A stretch of DNA of 64,000 nt from Liopterus haemorrhoidalis (taxonomy: Eukaryota; Arthropoda; Insecta; Coleoptera; Dytiscidae), in the NCBI GenBank assembly GCA_963971575.1, contig OZ020611.1, positions 202,044,419 through 202,108,418 on the forward strand. The letters run 5' to 3'. A program made the translations under genes and the position numbers. The notes beneath the pieces were generated by a model that was not told the origin of the DNA, did no database searches, and saw only the letters and a program-made list of their open reading frames with translations. How positions within the stretch are numbered: the first letter of the stretch is position 1; every line of letters starts with the position of its first letter. Of the stretch, positions 46,446 through 57,936 are shown in pieces.

Positions 46446-47700
46446 AATATATGTAATAAATCTGTGGGATACCGAAAGATGCCGTTAAGTCACGATAAGG
46501 TGTAACGCTAAGTCACGCCGATTTTTATCGAATTGCGATTGTGAACGAAAGTTACCGTTCACATTAACGCTAAAAATTGGTGAGATTTGACGGCAGCTGA
46601 ATTGCAGCATTGAGAGATAACGTAATAACGGTAATGACGTTAACGTATTCTAACATTCTAACATCTAGAACTGTAGATTCGAAGTTGTAATATAATTAAA
46701 ATTACATCAATCTTTATTAAATAGCACATTTGATTCCACATTCTACTAGAGATCACATAAAATATGTAGTAATCACTAAAAATCTTTACAGTAAATTATT
46801 TTAGTGACTTGACAAATAAAATCATGTTGTCCAAAAGTTCTAAAAATCACTACGGGGGAGGTAGGATTTAGAAAATAAACGAGGTGAGGAGAAGAATATG
46901 CAAAAATGTAATGTAGACCGTTTAAAAATTATTTTCGCGCCTGATACGGCCCGCAGGTCTTACGTTGAACACCACTGCAATAGAATAATAAATATATAAC
47001 AACATAATAGTAAAATAATAATAATAGGTTCCCAACACCTACATAGGCGTATAAGGGGCAGAGAAGATAAGTTCTCCGTTTCTAGACCACCGGTCATAGA
47101 TATGAAAGCCACGTGGTCATTGTGACGTTTCGGCGATTTCAGAATGTATTAATGCTGGCTTGAATTAACAGTGGACTGGTCACTTTGAGATTTGAGAATA
47201 CCAATTTAACATTCGATCGTAATTATAGTGAGCGTTATTTACCGCCCAAGCAACTTAACGCCAGCTTTCAGAATCCCAGAGATGAAGTATATACAAGGTG
47301 ATTTTAAAAGGTTGTTATTAAATAAAAAGGCTTAAAATATTGTTCCAGCTTATAGACGTTGTGATTTCAATTTCACGAAACTAACGAAACACTACAGCCA
47401 TATACATGCATAAACAACTAAAATTTAAACTGTCAAACTTATTTTACATTTATATTTTACAAAATCATTACAATGTTAGATGTAATTATTACCCAAAGAC
47501 AATAATTTTTGTAAATGAATAAACACCATTTTAATAAGATCATAACACTGACATAATCTGTAAACATATTTTGTAAACATGAGGTAAGAATCAAAATGGC
47601 AACTAATAGTAATTTGGTTCAGGATATTTTTCAGGTCTTGCTGTAACTTTAGTGTTAGAACAAATACTGAACTCAAACTTAACATGAATTATTGGCCATT
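46446..47700. other. AT-rich sequence with one isolated hAT end
   Basis: GTTGAACACCACTG at 46964-46977 looks like a hAT right terminus, but no partner was found. A short hairpin GTGAACG/CGTTCAC lies near 46540. Nothing else recognised. Confidence 0.3.
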
Positions 47701-47820
47701 ATACACATGTGTATGTACCTTTATTTTGTAAATATACTGTAAAATTTATGTTTAGGTTTAAGTTATATTTATATATGAATGGGCATTGCCTGTAAATTAT
47801 ACAAATAAATAAATAAATAA
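47701..47820 (+). repeat. LINE 3' end with AAAT tail
   Basis: GGGCATTGCCTGTAAATTAT followed by ACAAATAAATAAATAAATAA is the usual look of an insect LINE 3' terminus. No coding remnant is recognised upstream. Confidence 0.45.
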
Positions 47821-48244
47821 AACTTTTTGAGGCTCTGGTCACTAATCACTTTTTAAAAAAATTCTGTTGATAGATAGATTGTTTGATTCGTACTACTGAT
47901 AGTAAAGTTCTGCACAAATGGCGGCAAAAAAAATCTTTTTAGAGTATTTCTTTTAAATTTCCCCAAGAGCATTTTTTACTATTGTAATAGTATTTGCTTT
48001 AAGTGTAATGCACAACTGGCTTTATAGACTATTTATACCATTTATTGAATTGTACTACCATTTTTATAACGTACTTAGCTTTTTTAAAGTGTCTCTCAGG
48101 AGGTTCTATGGTGTTCTGCCTTATGCCGGGTTTATACGATTCAAGTGATTTGATCAAGTCAGTTGAATTCAATTTACTTGCATTTAGTTAACTTGTTTAC
48201 ACGATTCTATCGAAATGTCAGTTGATTCAAAATGGCGAAAGTAG

Positions 48245-48490
48245 TACTATGCAGAGTTGTTCTTCAAATGGATTAAATTTTAGCTAGTGAATTAGAACCA
48301 AATATTCGTAAAAAAAAAACGGAAAAGAATATGGGTTAAAGATTGGATTAGTCGAAGAGCGCAAGGTGCCTCAAATAATCTTATATGTGAACTAAGATTG
48401 GAAGATCCAAGAAAATACTAAATTTTTTAAGAACGAATGGTCGGTTTCATAAATCATCGGTTGTCACCTCTGATTTTTCAGCCTTTAAAA
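48245..48490 (+). pseudogene. Harbinger transposase N-terminal fragment
   Basis: The plus strand reads RKRIWVKDWISRRAQGASNN then LICELRLEDPRKY, a one-base shift, and NFLRTNGRF. This matches the RR.WV..WI.RR...GA...L..ELR.ED...Y.NFLRM segment that opens many insect Harbinger transposases. No catalytic residue is included. Confidence 0.7.
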
Positions 48491-48545
48491 TTTTATGCAG
48501 CTAGGACATGTATGTAGTTCGAGTAGATTTTATTCGATGTTTAAT

Positions 48546-48571
48546 ATTTATTTATTTATTTATTTATCTAT

Positions 48572-48634
<63 letters not shown>

Positions 48635-48683
48635 TTTGTTTGTTTGTTTGTTTGTTTGTTTGTTTGTTTGTTTGTTTGTTTGT

Positions 48684-48742
<59 letters not shown>

Positions 48743-48743
48743 T
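48546..48743. repeat. Compound TTTA/TTTG microsatellite
   Basis: About 198 bp: TTTA units (one TCTA variant), then about 12 TTTG units (48634-48683), then TTTA again. On the minus strand it follows a LINE 3' end directly, so it is likely the expanded LINE tail. Long I/Y/L/F frames here are artefacts of the repeat. Confidence 0.9.
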
Positions 48744-49300
48744 TGGACACTACAGACATAAATGTCCTCTATTGTGTTCATAAAAACATACATACATTCA
48801 GTTATACAAAATAATTATCACATTTTACAAAATCATTACAACATACAAACGTTCATTACAAAAAGCATCTTATTCATACATACAAGTTTAAACAGCAAAT
48901 TCAACAAATTTAACAAAACAAATTAATTCATTGACAAGACAGGAAATTCATTGACAAGATAGCAATTCATTGACAAAAAAATAAATAAAATTAAAAAATT
49001 CATTAACAAAACAAGACATTTATTAACAAGACAAGAAATTCATTAACAAATTTAGTATTACACAGAATTGCGTAAGTAAAAACCTACATGTTAGCTTTAG
49101 ATTGATACTACGGTGGGCATTAGTTATATCATGTTTAATACAACCTTACGGAAACCTTCATAACTTGTATTGAATATGTCTATAGATCTATCCTTTGCTA
49201 AGAGATCGTTGAAGAACTTTGTCATTTTATGTAGTGGACTCGTTCCACAATAATATCTTCCTTCGTTATTTCTATGCCTAATTTATGCATATTATGATTT
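48744..49300 (-). repeat. Minus-strand LINE 3' end
   Basis: On the minus strand a 45-codon stretch reads GRYYCGTSPLHKMTKFFNDL, LAKDRSIDIFNTSYEGFRKV and ends at a stop near 49120. Its shape (short Y/F-rich block, ending soon before the A-rich 3' region) resembles a LINE ORF C-terminus. It is followed by imperfect repeats of ATTCATTGACAAGACA and by the AAAT-type tail. The clade is not identified. Confidence 0.4.
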
Positions 49301-49578
49301 ATTTTTTTATTAATAGTAGCTGTGAAATCTCTGTTGTCATATTCTTTACATTTTGAGTTCCATAAACATTCATAATTTTCACTAATAAATTTCACTGATC
49401 AATTTTTTCACTATATTAATTGAATGCAAAAGTTGAAGATATTTCAACTCGCACTGATTCAATTCACCTGATCAAGTAAGTTGAATGGAACGGGTTACGA
49501 CGTTCAATTCGAATGCAAGTCAATTGAATTCAACTGACACAAGTCACTTAAAACACGTTAACTCGTCTTTATTTGAAC

Positions 49579-49844
49579 CAGCGGTCGGCAACTGGTGGTC
49601 CGTGACGTAATTTTAATGGTCCGCAAAGAAATTCAGATAGTATTTTAATAAATTAAGTTCATTTAATAATATTTTTAAAGAAAAAAATTAATTTTGTTTA
49701 AGCTGTATTTATTATATGTGAAATAGAACAAAAACATTAATGTGTTAAAATTTTAATTATAAATTCGTATCTTTAAAGGTGGTCCGTGAAATTTTAAATT
49801 GCGAATTTAGTGGTCCGAAAAATATAAAAAGTTGCCGACCATTG
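49579..49844. mobile_element. 266-bp hAT MITE
   Basis: Termini CAGCGGTCGGCAAC and GTTGCCGACCATTG, with an 8-bp duplication ATTTGAAC/ATTTAAAC (one mismatch). TGGTCCGTGA and TGGTCCGCAA repeats occur inside. This terminus type matches that at 10822. Confidence 0.85.
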
Positions 49845-49879
49845 ATTTAAACTATACTTGTTTTCTCATAAACAGTTCC

Positions 49880-50130
49880 GGAATTACGTATAGGGCAAGT
49901 AGGCCCGGGCCTGGAGCTCCGTGATTTTGGGGCCCCAAAGCCCGGGTTTCCCTTTTTTTGCTCATTACAATTCGATTCGACGTTCCTTTGGGGCCCCGAA
50001 GGAGCCTGACTTTCCTTTTTTTTTGCTCATCAGTTGGACTTAGGAGTCCGTTCTATCCATTTAGCATTGGGCCTTAAACCTTAAACCGACACTGCTTATA
50101 AATCTTGTTTTTTTAATTTTCAAACACACT
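49880..50130. repeat. GGGGCCCC/T-tract repeat block
   Basis: Two units of the form GGGGCCCC-A/G-rich, then TTTCCTTTTTTTTTGCTCAT. The TTTTTTTGCTCATCA motif recurs at 50750-50810 and 53880-54030. Confidence 0.45.
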
Positions 50131-51118
50131 TTATTTTTAGAAACGTACATACCGCATTAATGACCGTAACTCTACAAAAATATTCCCAAAAATTTTACCT
50201 TAAAATTTTTAATTGATAACATCAAAAAATGTGCATGTTCCTGGCAGCTAATGTGAGTAGCGCAATTTTAATCGCATCGCACATGGCTTAAAAAACTCTC
50301 GTAAAAACTAGATCCGATTAAAATGAGATTTTGGGCATTATATGCAGCTCAGTGATAATTTTTTCGCAGTACGGTGTCATGTTGAATTTTTTTAGTTACT
50401 TTGTGAAATGTTCAAACAAAAACAAAGAATAGTTTTAGTATAATGCAGTGTGAGTTTTAAAAATTTTAAAATAAACGTTTTTCAAAATGAAACATGGAAC
50501 ATATAAATCTGTACTCGGGTTTTGAAGCAGACATAAACAAACTGTTTTTATACCAAACAAATTTTACACCCAAACATATTTTGGGAAACTGCCTTTTTGT
50601 TTACTTTTTAATATATACCTTTCAGTTTGGGAGTAAGCACTAATAGCTATCAGCGCCGTGCCGGGAGTCGAATGAGGCACTCGCACAACTTTACTGGCAA
50701 AAATGGGTTCCAGAATTGGTAAAAGGAACGCCAGAACTGGAAAAAGGGGCGCCATTTTTTGCTAGAATTTTTAATGATTCTTTTTTTTTTTTGCTTATCA
50801 GTTTTATTTGTTATTTTAGTGCTGCCATTTAATTTTTCTTAACTTAATTTAAATAATATGCGAAAATTTTATCATACCAAAATTTGAACTATTTTAAGCG
50901 ATTTTTCTAAATTTGCTTCGTATCTTAGTTTTCATTTAATTAATAATAAAAATATTTATAAATGGCTTAATTTTTTTCAATTTCAAAAACGTATTTCGCA
51001 TTATTAACATTGTGTTATTTGTTTTATAAGTAGATAGATAATCGTTTATTCATGCCTTTCGGCCTTGAATTGTATTTCCCTACTAAAAATGATTTATTCT
51101 TGTTTGATACCTTAAAAC
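50131..51118. other. AT-rich, with a related T-tract block
   Basis: 50640-50810 (GCGCCGTGCCGGGAGTCGAA ... GGGGCGCCATTTTTTGCT) resembles 53825-53960 and appears to be another copy of the same non-coding repeat. Elsewhere no feature recognised. Confidence 0.35.
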
Positions 51119-51593
51119 CAAAAAATCAGTTGTGGCCACCACAGGACCGACCGCCATCATAAAGTACTTATATAAATTACATTCTAGCAGCAGAGTAGAA
51201 ATATTTTCTAACAGAGATATTATTTATCATGACCATGGAAACGTTACATATAAATATGAAAATATTGAGACTTGAAAAAAATTTTGAAAAATTTTACAGA
51301 AATTATTCGACATTTTTCGTTTTATCAAAAAACGTCTCAAATAAAAGTTATTAGTTATTGCTTTTATAGCAACTTTTGTTCAATAAATTTTTTCGAAATA
51401 TTTTTGTGTTTTGAAATATTCACAAAAATCTTAAAATCGACACGAGTAAACTCCCATTTTTAGTCAACCGATTTTTACCAAAAGTTGATCAACTCGTGCC
51501 ATTGATGGCAGAAGCCTAAATATGAAGTTTCATAAAAATCCTTTCAGCCGAATTCTCTCTGCACGTGTACACAGACAGACAGACGGACGGACG

Positions 51594-51640
<47 letters not shown>

Positions 51641-51838
51641 GGACGGACGGACGGACGGACGGACAGACAGACAGACAGACATACAGACGGACGGACGGAC
51701 AGACTGACAGACATCATGCCAAAAATAGTCAAAACGTTATGTAGGGACCTCAATTCGTGGAGATCCATCGAAATCACGAAATGTCAAAATCGGTATGATC
51801 ACAATACCTCCCTTATATATGTTGGCGGTCGGTAAAAA
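51119..51838 (+). repeat. R2 repeat family, copy 2
   Basis: Same blocks and order as the copy at 27383, from AATCAGTTGTGGCCACCACA to TGGCGGTCGGTAAAAA. It is about 140 bp longer, largely through expansion of the GACA/GACG array and one extra interior stretch. GACCGACCGCCAT near the left end is inverted at the right end. Confidence 0.7.
51571..51714. repeat. GACA/GACG compound microsatellite
   Basis: Blocks of GACA and GACG alternate several times over about 144 bp inside R2 copy 2. Copy 1 has the same site with only scattered units. The T/D/R/Q-rich and V/C/L/S-rich frames on either strand are repeat artefacts. Confidence 0.9.
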
Positions 51839-52884
51839 CTAAACTATTTCAAACAGTAGGTTGAATCGTGACGTATAACTTTAGGCTCTTTACACACATG
51901 TATAAATAATTCCAAGTCAGATTCGCTCAGTATTACCTATGGAGTAAATCAGATATAGTATTAACTATTATTCTATAAAGAATGAATTTGTTACCAGTTT
52001 CTACCAAAGAATTATGTTCAGTACAATTAAAAAAAATAATTAGAAACTTATTAACTGAAAACCCTATGTATAGTTTTGAGGAACTTAATTCATAATTTCT
52101 GTTTATCGATTATCATTTGTAATGCTATTGTAATTTATCAAATTACGGTCTATTCATTAATGGTTATGTATTGTATGTGGACAATAAATAAATATTATTA
52201 CTATGAACTCGATTGTCAGCTACTAAGAGTTTTTTTATTATATTTTAAATTTCAAAAGAAAACGTATACTACCTTAGTCATAAATACAAAAAATCCATAA
52301 CATTATTAGCCATAATTTCTATGTTTAGCCGTTTGGCTCCAATTTTTTCCGGACAGATAGACAGACAAACAAACACATGTTTAATACTTGAAATAAGTAT
52401 TATATACTACAGTGTTTATTCAGGGGTAATAGTAGCAGTTAAAATTTCACGTTCACCACGTGACTTTCATCTAGTACAGCAGTTTTTGAAACAAAGAACT
52501 TATATGCTCCATCCTATGTGATACGTAGGCATTAAGAATCTATTATTAGATAACATTTCAATAATTGTGTTTCGAGTTTAATTATTTTAAGAGGTGATTC
52601 GTTTTGATCTCGAACATTAACTGTTAAATGTTGTTCAGTACAAATGTGTACGTGACCTAAATGATGTATGATGTTTTAAACATTTAAACTGGGTCGCTTT
52701 ATCACCTGTATCTGACTGGTAAATAAACCAACTAAATGTTTGATGTTTACTGACACATTTGGCACGCGTTCTAATGTGTACCAGGTAGAAATATTTTCAA
52801 TATAAATAACATGCATATCCTTTTTTTGTTTTTCTTCCTTGTTGTATCATGCACACGCCGTATGTTTTATATATGCATTATTAT
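51839..52884. other. AT-rich, with an inverted R1 fragment
   Basis: TTTAGCCGTTTGGCTCCAAT near 52324, followed by GACAGATAGACAGAC, is an inverted R1 core. Otherwise nothing recognised. Confidence 0.35.
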
Positions 52885-53490
52885 GGTAATTTGAAATCTG
52901 GGAATTGCACGAGACTGGAAAACTACTACCGCAGTCTGACTATCTTGTCAGGGGAACCAAATCCAGGCAGAAACCCAAGGGAGACGTATGACGGCATGTA
53001 TTCAGACCAGAAATTGGGTATTACAGATACGCAAAATGTCTTCTTTGAAGGAGAAAAAGAAACTGAATAATCGTCAACGATTCCCAGGACTTGGGGGATG
53101 TTGTGACTGTTGAGGGTGGCATGGATGTAGATGTAGAAAGCAGAATTCGAAAAGCAAGAGGCGTCTTCATCCGTATATGGAATTCTGCGATCTATAGTAC
53201 CCCCCCACGAAAACTACCATCATCAGAAGTTATCAAGAGAAACGAGTATTTGTCTTCGAAGAATCCTTCGTATTTATTTGCTACGTAGAACAACAAACGC
53301 AGAATTGGAGAAAATAACTGTCCAAATAGACAAATATTTGCAAATAAAGAGAAGAAAGTATGGTTGGTTAGGGCACACTTTTCGAAGAGCTCCTAGCGAG
53401 GTATGTCATTATGCACTAGCCTACAATCCACAGGGCAGTTAGAAAAGAAGACGACCTAAGAACATCTGGCGTTACTCAACACTGTCAGAG
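52885..53490 (+). pseudogene. RTE-like LINE, RT C-terminal fragment
   Basis: The frame at 53091 has VEGGMDVDVESRIRKARGVF (compare the D...RI.KARG.F..L..IW.S block), then in another frame LRRILRIYLLRRTTNAELEK, IKRRKYGWLGHTFRRAPSEV and ALAYNPQGS, followed by RRRPKN. These match CLR.ILRI.W...I.N..L, IRRRK.RW.GHTLRK, and WNPQG.RKRGRPKN of RTE-type LINEs. Frameshifts and stops are frequent. The related minus-strand copy lies at 33600. Confidence 0.7.
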
Positions 53491-53819
53491 GTAAATACAT
53501 GCAGCTCTCAAAATCACATGCGCGGAAACCAGAATTTGTATAGTCATTGTTAAGCAATTGACGATGCTCATTGATGTTCATTGGCTTGACTTCATTATTT
53601 GGCGTATATACGATTAAGTCGTAGGAAAAGCACTCTATCTTAAGTGAGTTCTGCAGAATTCAATCTGCTCATTCCTCTCCTTTCCTACTTGGTCTATCTA
53701 TGGTTGTGAAAAGTCACAACAATTTACGATCGAACTATATCGTCTCAACTGTATGGCTTCTAAACTTGGTACTTAATGAATAGATATAGACACCTAAAAT
53801 TATTTGAAAACAAAGTACT

Positions 53820-54030
53820 ACGTTCAGGGCCCTGCCGAGGGTGAAGCGGATGGCCAGAAGTAAAAAAGGGTGGCCATTTTCTTGTTTATCACTTGAATTT
53901 TGAATGGTGTTTCCCTTTTTTTTTTGTTTGCTCATCTCTTAAATTTTGAATGGTGTTTCCATCTTTTTTTTGCTCTACATTTGAATTTTGAATAATGTTT
54001 CCTTTTTTTTTTTGCTCATCACATATAATG
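53820..54030. repeat. Short minisatellite, about 50-bp unit
   Basis: Three or four units of roughly TGAATTTTGAATGGTGTTTC followed by a T8-T10 tract and GCTCATC. Preceded by a GC-richer lead GGGCCCTGCCGAGGGTGAAG, like the lead at 50650. Confidence 0.6.
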
Positions 54031-56684
54031 TTTTTAGGAAGGTGCCGTTAGTATGTTCTACACTGCCTAGACTACGTTGATTATTTTGTCGCATCAAAAT
54101 CATTTCAGGTTACAGGTAGCTGCTAATAGTCTAAATCAGGGGTTTCCAACGGAGTCGACATTGACCCCAGGGTTTTCTTAAAGGTCGATGTATGCAAAGA
54201 GATCGATAGTTCTACTTTTTCGATTTAAGTAACTGCAATAGTATTAATTTTTAATATTCTACCAACTATATATGAACTAAATTATAATTTGAAGTCAAAT
54301 CTATATTCAACATTAAAGGATATGCAATATTATTTTAAATACGAAATAAATATCCAAAAGTGAAAGCAATTGTGAAAACGTTGTTATTGTTCCCCAGTTC
54401 TTATTTTGATGAAACCAGATTTAACCCCATGAATAATTTGTTAAGAAAGAGTAGCAACTGAATGTATCCGAGAGAGGCGATTTAAGGATAAAAGTGAGCA
54501 ATTTTGTACCAAATCAATTAATTATTTTGTAGCTAGTTTTAGTAGAAGTATTATTTATGTATTACTCACTAATGGACCTGTTGCATAAAAGTCTTAAGAG
54601 GATGAAAACGCAGTCTGATAATCACAGTAGTGCGAGTTCGGTACAGGTGGCACAAGTAAGCAACCAAATAAGCTTTTAGTTTTTTTTTTTTTTTTTCGCT
54701 TGTGGCCTGCAAGACCAGCACATTTTTGCGTCCTTCTATAGAATTTATTATTAATCATAAAGTAACTAAATTTGAAACACTAATTTAGGAAGCTTTAAAT
54801 TATGCCTTCCTGGCAATACATTAGCATATTTTTATCTCTGCAGTGCGTTATAGTTGTTTTACGAAAGGGTATTTTTAACTTGTTGTAATTAACAAAATAA
54901 TTGGCAAATTCAAAATGTTCTTCCAATAAGTTTATTTACTATTTTAGTTCTTCTTTAACACAAATTGTTTTACTAAATTGAAAAATATAAATCATGTGAG
55001 CTCAAGGGAGACGCACCTTTGTCAGTACAAAGTTGAGGATGAACTACTCAATGGTAGCTCATCCTCTTAAAACTAGTTGTAAGCTAAAACTCGATGTAAG
55101 ACACAAAATTGCCTATTAACACAATGAGTTTTTTGAGCGACCATATCAAAAATAGTTCTTTTTAATTATCTAGTACCGGCCATAAAGTAAATCTTTTTCG
55201 TCATTTTTAGAACTCAATAGAAAAAACTGTTCACGAAAAAATTCTCTACGGACAACAAAATTACTCTAGCGATTTCAGACTCGTACTGAAGGCGTATCAC
55301 ATGTTCACCTACCCCCCCCCCCCCCAAACCCGCGTCTCACATATTACCAGATCAAACGTTATGTTGCCAGTCCGGTTACTTAATTTACACTCCTCGTATA
55401 TATACTAAATTGATTGGAGTATACATTATAGCTCTTAAATTAAGAAATTCATGCTAATCGTTTTTCATTCTAATCACTGGATATATATTGTACACTTTAC
55501 TTTTCATGTAGGCTTGCTTAACCTTACAGTTAACTATTTACAAAAGTAAACAAAAGAATGTTCCTAATTAGAAATTAACACCTAAAGAAAAGACGATTGC
55601 AGTTGTGGGTACGAAACGTACGAAAAGTCGGGAAATTAGGGAATTCTGGGTATTCCTGTATTGGTATACAAGATACCTAACAGACAACAATAAGCAAAGT
55701 GCATGAGCTGTGTGCTTAATATCAAAATTCAATCCAACCGACAGGGCCAAAAACGAGAGAGTACAAAGGTATTTTTGCAATGAAAAAACTTGTTAACCTA
55801 CCAAAGTCTGCATGCAGAAATCTTTAATCACATGCAATACTTCCTTTTCTCTTAACCGGGAGTTCTGAACATCGCAAATACCTTCAGTCTATCTGTTCCA
55901 GACATTTCTATCGATTATTCCTTGTTTTAATATTTTATTTTCTCTCATAAAGAAGTTGAAGGGTGCATTTGAAGACTGCACTACACATCAATGTGCAGCA
56001 AGTACATGGGAATGTATGTGGGGACTGCAATGTGGAGAGGTGCGACGGGTGTTTGAACATCCCCACGAGGGGTGAAAAGAGAGGGTGTGGTCCTCTGGCT
56101 AACATACAACACGTGCACAGTCGATATCACCCTCTGTCAGTTCACACAGAGTGGGGTGTAGTTACTGAACGCACCCTTTGAAGCTGAGCCTGTTATGTAC
56201 GTACATGAACATGACTTCTGAACGAACTCGTGTCTTGTGATAATGTGTAAAATTACTTTTTTTATAAGTTTTTAAATTTTAAGATAAAAGCTGGTGGTAG
56301 TTTTTGAGTGAAGTGTTAAGTTAATTATAAAATTGTCGGATTTTAACAAGATAAAGATTTAGTGCGAAGTTTTAAGTTTTTAAGGTGGTTTAGTAGTTTG
56401 TGGCTAAAAAGTTTGTATTTTTGTGTGAATAAAAAAGTTTATGAAATAAGATAGGTAATGTGTTGTGGAAAAATAATGATTTAATGAGAACTAGAGAACA
56501 GTCAACAAAACAAATAAAGTTCTCACTTTTTTACAAATCTCAAGTCGTTAATTGGGCGTGAAAAAGAGAATTGTATGTTTTATTTTAAATATGACATATA
56601 TTATTGCGTTAAAATTAGGTGACCAAATATGTTTTAAGGGTTTCCCAAATATAACCTTGTATAGCCTATATACCTACATAAATT
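54031..56684. other. AT-rich, with isolated features
   Basis: CAGGGGTTTCCAAC at 54137-54150 resembles a hAT left end without partner. A C14 run lies at 55312-55325. The stretch 55960-56180 is GC-richer than its flanks and has a 72-codon plus frame with several Cys and His (VHGNVCGDCNVERCDGC), not recognised. No other feature. Confidence 0.3.
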
Positions 56685-57390
56685 ATATAGCTTTATATCG
56701 TCACTCAAGTTTAGCTATGTCAATCTGAACTGCAATTGTGGCTAGACCACTGACACTAGAGAGGTGAAATTTGGCATGTATATATAGATTTTCGGCCTGC
56801 ATATAGTTGGAATACCAAAACTTCGAAAAAATGCATCGCGCCAAAAATATAAATAAATAAAAAAAAAAAAATTAATAAATGAATGGTTGTAAAAATGGTA
56901 ATTATAAAATGTTGAACTTAGCCTATAATGTGTCAAGAGACTTATTTGTTACCTTATTTCCCAGAGTAGCTGGTTTAAATATCTGGAATAATTCAGAGTA
57001 ATGCACATTATTGTGAACCAGAAGGGTACGCTCGGAATTTTTCATGAGATTATTTTTTAGTTATTGATACATTAATACTTTTATTGCTTACAAATTTGGC
57101 GTAGGATGTCAAATGTAAGGTCTTGTTGCATATATTAACGAACAGAAATTATTTTTATCGAGAGTTTTATTTCGACATGATTTTTGCCAAAAATCTGTCA
57201 AAAACTTTTATTTCCTAAAAGATCATATCTATAAATAATAAACCATACTGATGTAAACCGAAAGAGCACTCACGGATTTTTTTATGAGATAATTTTTTCC
57301 AAAGTTTGTAAATTAGTATTGCAAATTGATGAGAACCGAAATAATACTGTTTTTTTTTTTTTTTTTTTTCGAAAAATTAAATTGACGAAA
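56685..57390 (+). repeat. R1 repeat family, diverged copy e
   Basis: TTATATCGTCACTCAAG, CACTAGAGAGGTGAAATTTG, GGCATGTATATATAGATTTT, the recurring AATGCACATTATTGTGAACC and ATTTTTGCCAAAAATCTGTC blocks follow the R1 order. More diverged than copies a-c and lacking the 3' end. Confidence 0.5.
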
Positions 57391-57698
57391 CTTTAATGAA
57401 ATGATAATTTACATAGAAGTTCCTTACAGAAACTATATAAAGCCAAAACTATATAAAATATATAGAGCAAAATATTTATTAAAGAATAGTGACACAGAAT
57501 ATTAATAAATATATGATAACTAGCTAACCCGCCGCAGAATCTTCGAAAGTAATTTATTAATTTTACCGATGAATTAAATAGCACAGCTAATATCTTATTC
57601 CATATATATCAGTCAATCTCAAGCCTTTACACACCTACACTCCTTTCAAATATATCTTTAAAAACCAAATTTTCTGTGAAGCAATCGTCACTCTACAA

Positions 57699-57928
57699 CA
57701 GTGGTCTTCAACCTTCTTACATCTGCGGAACCTTACAGTTCAAATGCTAATTCTTTGGAACCCCAAGGCGAAATGCCACAATAAGCTGTTTTTTTTAATT
57801 TTAAGGTCAAACGTTTTAAAATTATAATTTAGATGACAACTAAACTTAATAGACTAACTAAATCCTGAATTTAGTCTTGATCAAAATTGATATTTATTGA
57901 TAGTTGGAAAACAGGTTGAATACCACTG
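57699..57928. mobile_element. 230-bp hAT MITE
   Basis: Termini CAGTGGTCTTCAACCTT and AGGTTGAATACCACTG, with an 8-bp duplication CTCTACAA/CTCTACAG (one mismatch). GCGGAACC and GGAACCCC near the left end are typical of this class. No coding sequence. Confidence 0.85.
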
Positions 57929-57936
57929 CTCTACAG

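Larger units (their letters stand above)
48127..49556 (+). mobile_element. PIF/Harbinger-like element, degraded
   Basis: Imperfect long terminal inverted repeats: GGGTTTATACGATTCAAGTG then AGTCAGTTGAATTCAATTTA at left, and on the opposite strand CGTGTTTTAAGTGACTTGTG and TCAGTTGAATTCAATTGACT at right. A Harbinger transposase fragment lies just inside the left end. The middle is occupied by a LINE tail and microsatellite. Confidence 0.6.

Noticed and set aside
46964..46977. Isolated hAT-like right terminus
   Set aside because: No partner terminus or 8-bp duplication was identified, so no element is called.
48495..48783. Two overlapping plus frames of 88-91 codons rich in IYLF and CLFV
   Set aside because: They are translations of the TTTA/TTTG tetranucleotide array, not genes.
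51522..51777. TDGRTDRQ-rich and SVRPSVCLSV-rich frames on opposite strands
   Set aside because: Both are produced by the GACA/GACG array inside R2 copy 2.
54137..54150. Isolated hAT-like left terminus CAGGGGTTTCCAAC
   Set aside because: No partner terminus found.
57520..57545. Possible minus-strand Helitron 3' end (CTAG next to GCTAACCCGCC)
   Set aside because: No convincing hairpin and no matching 5' end were found.
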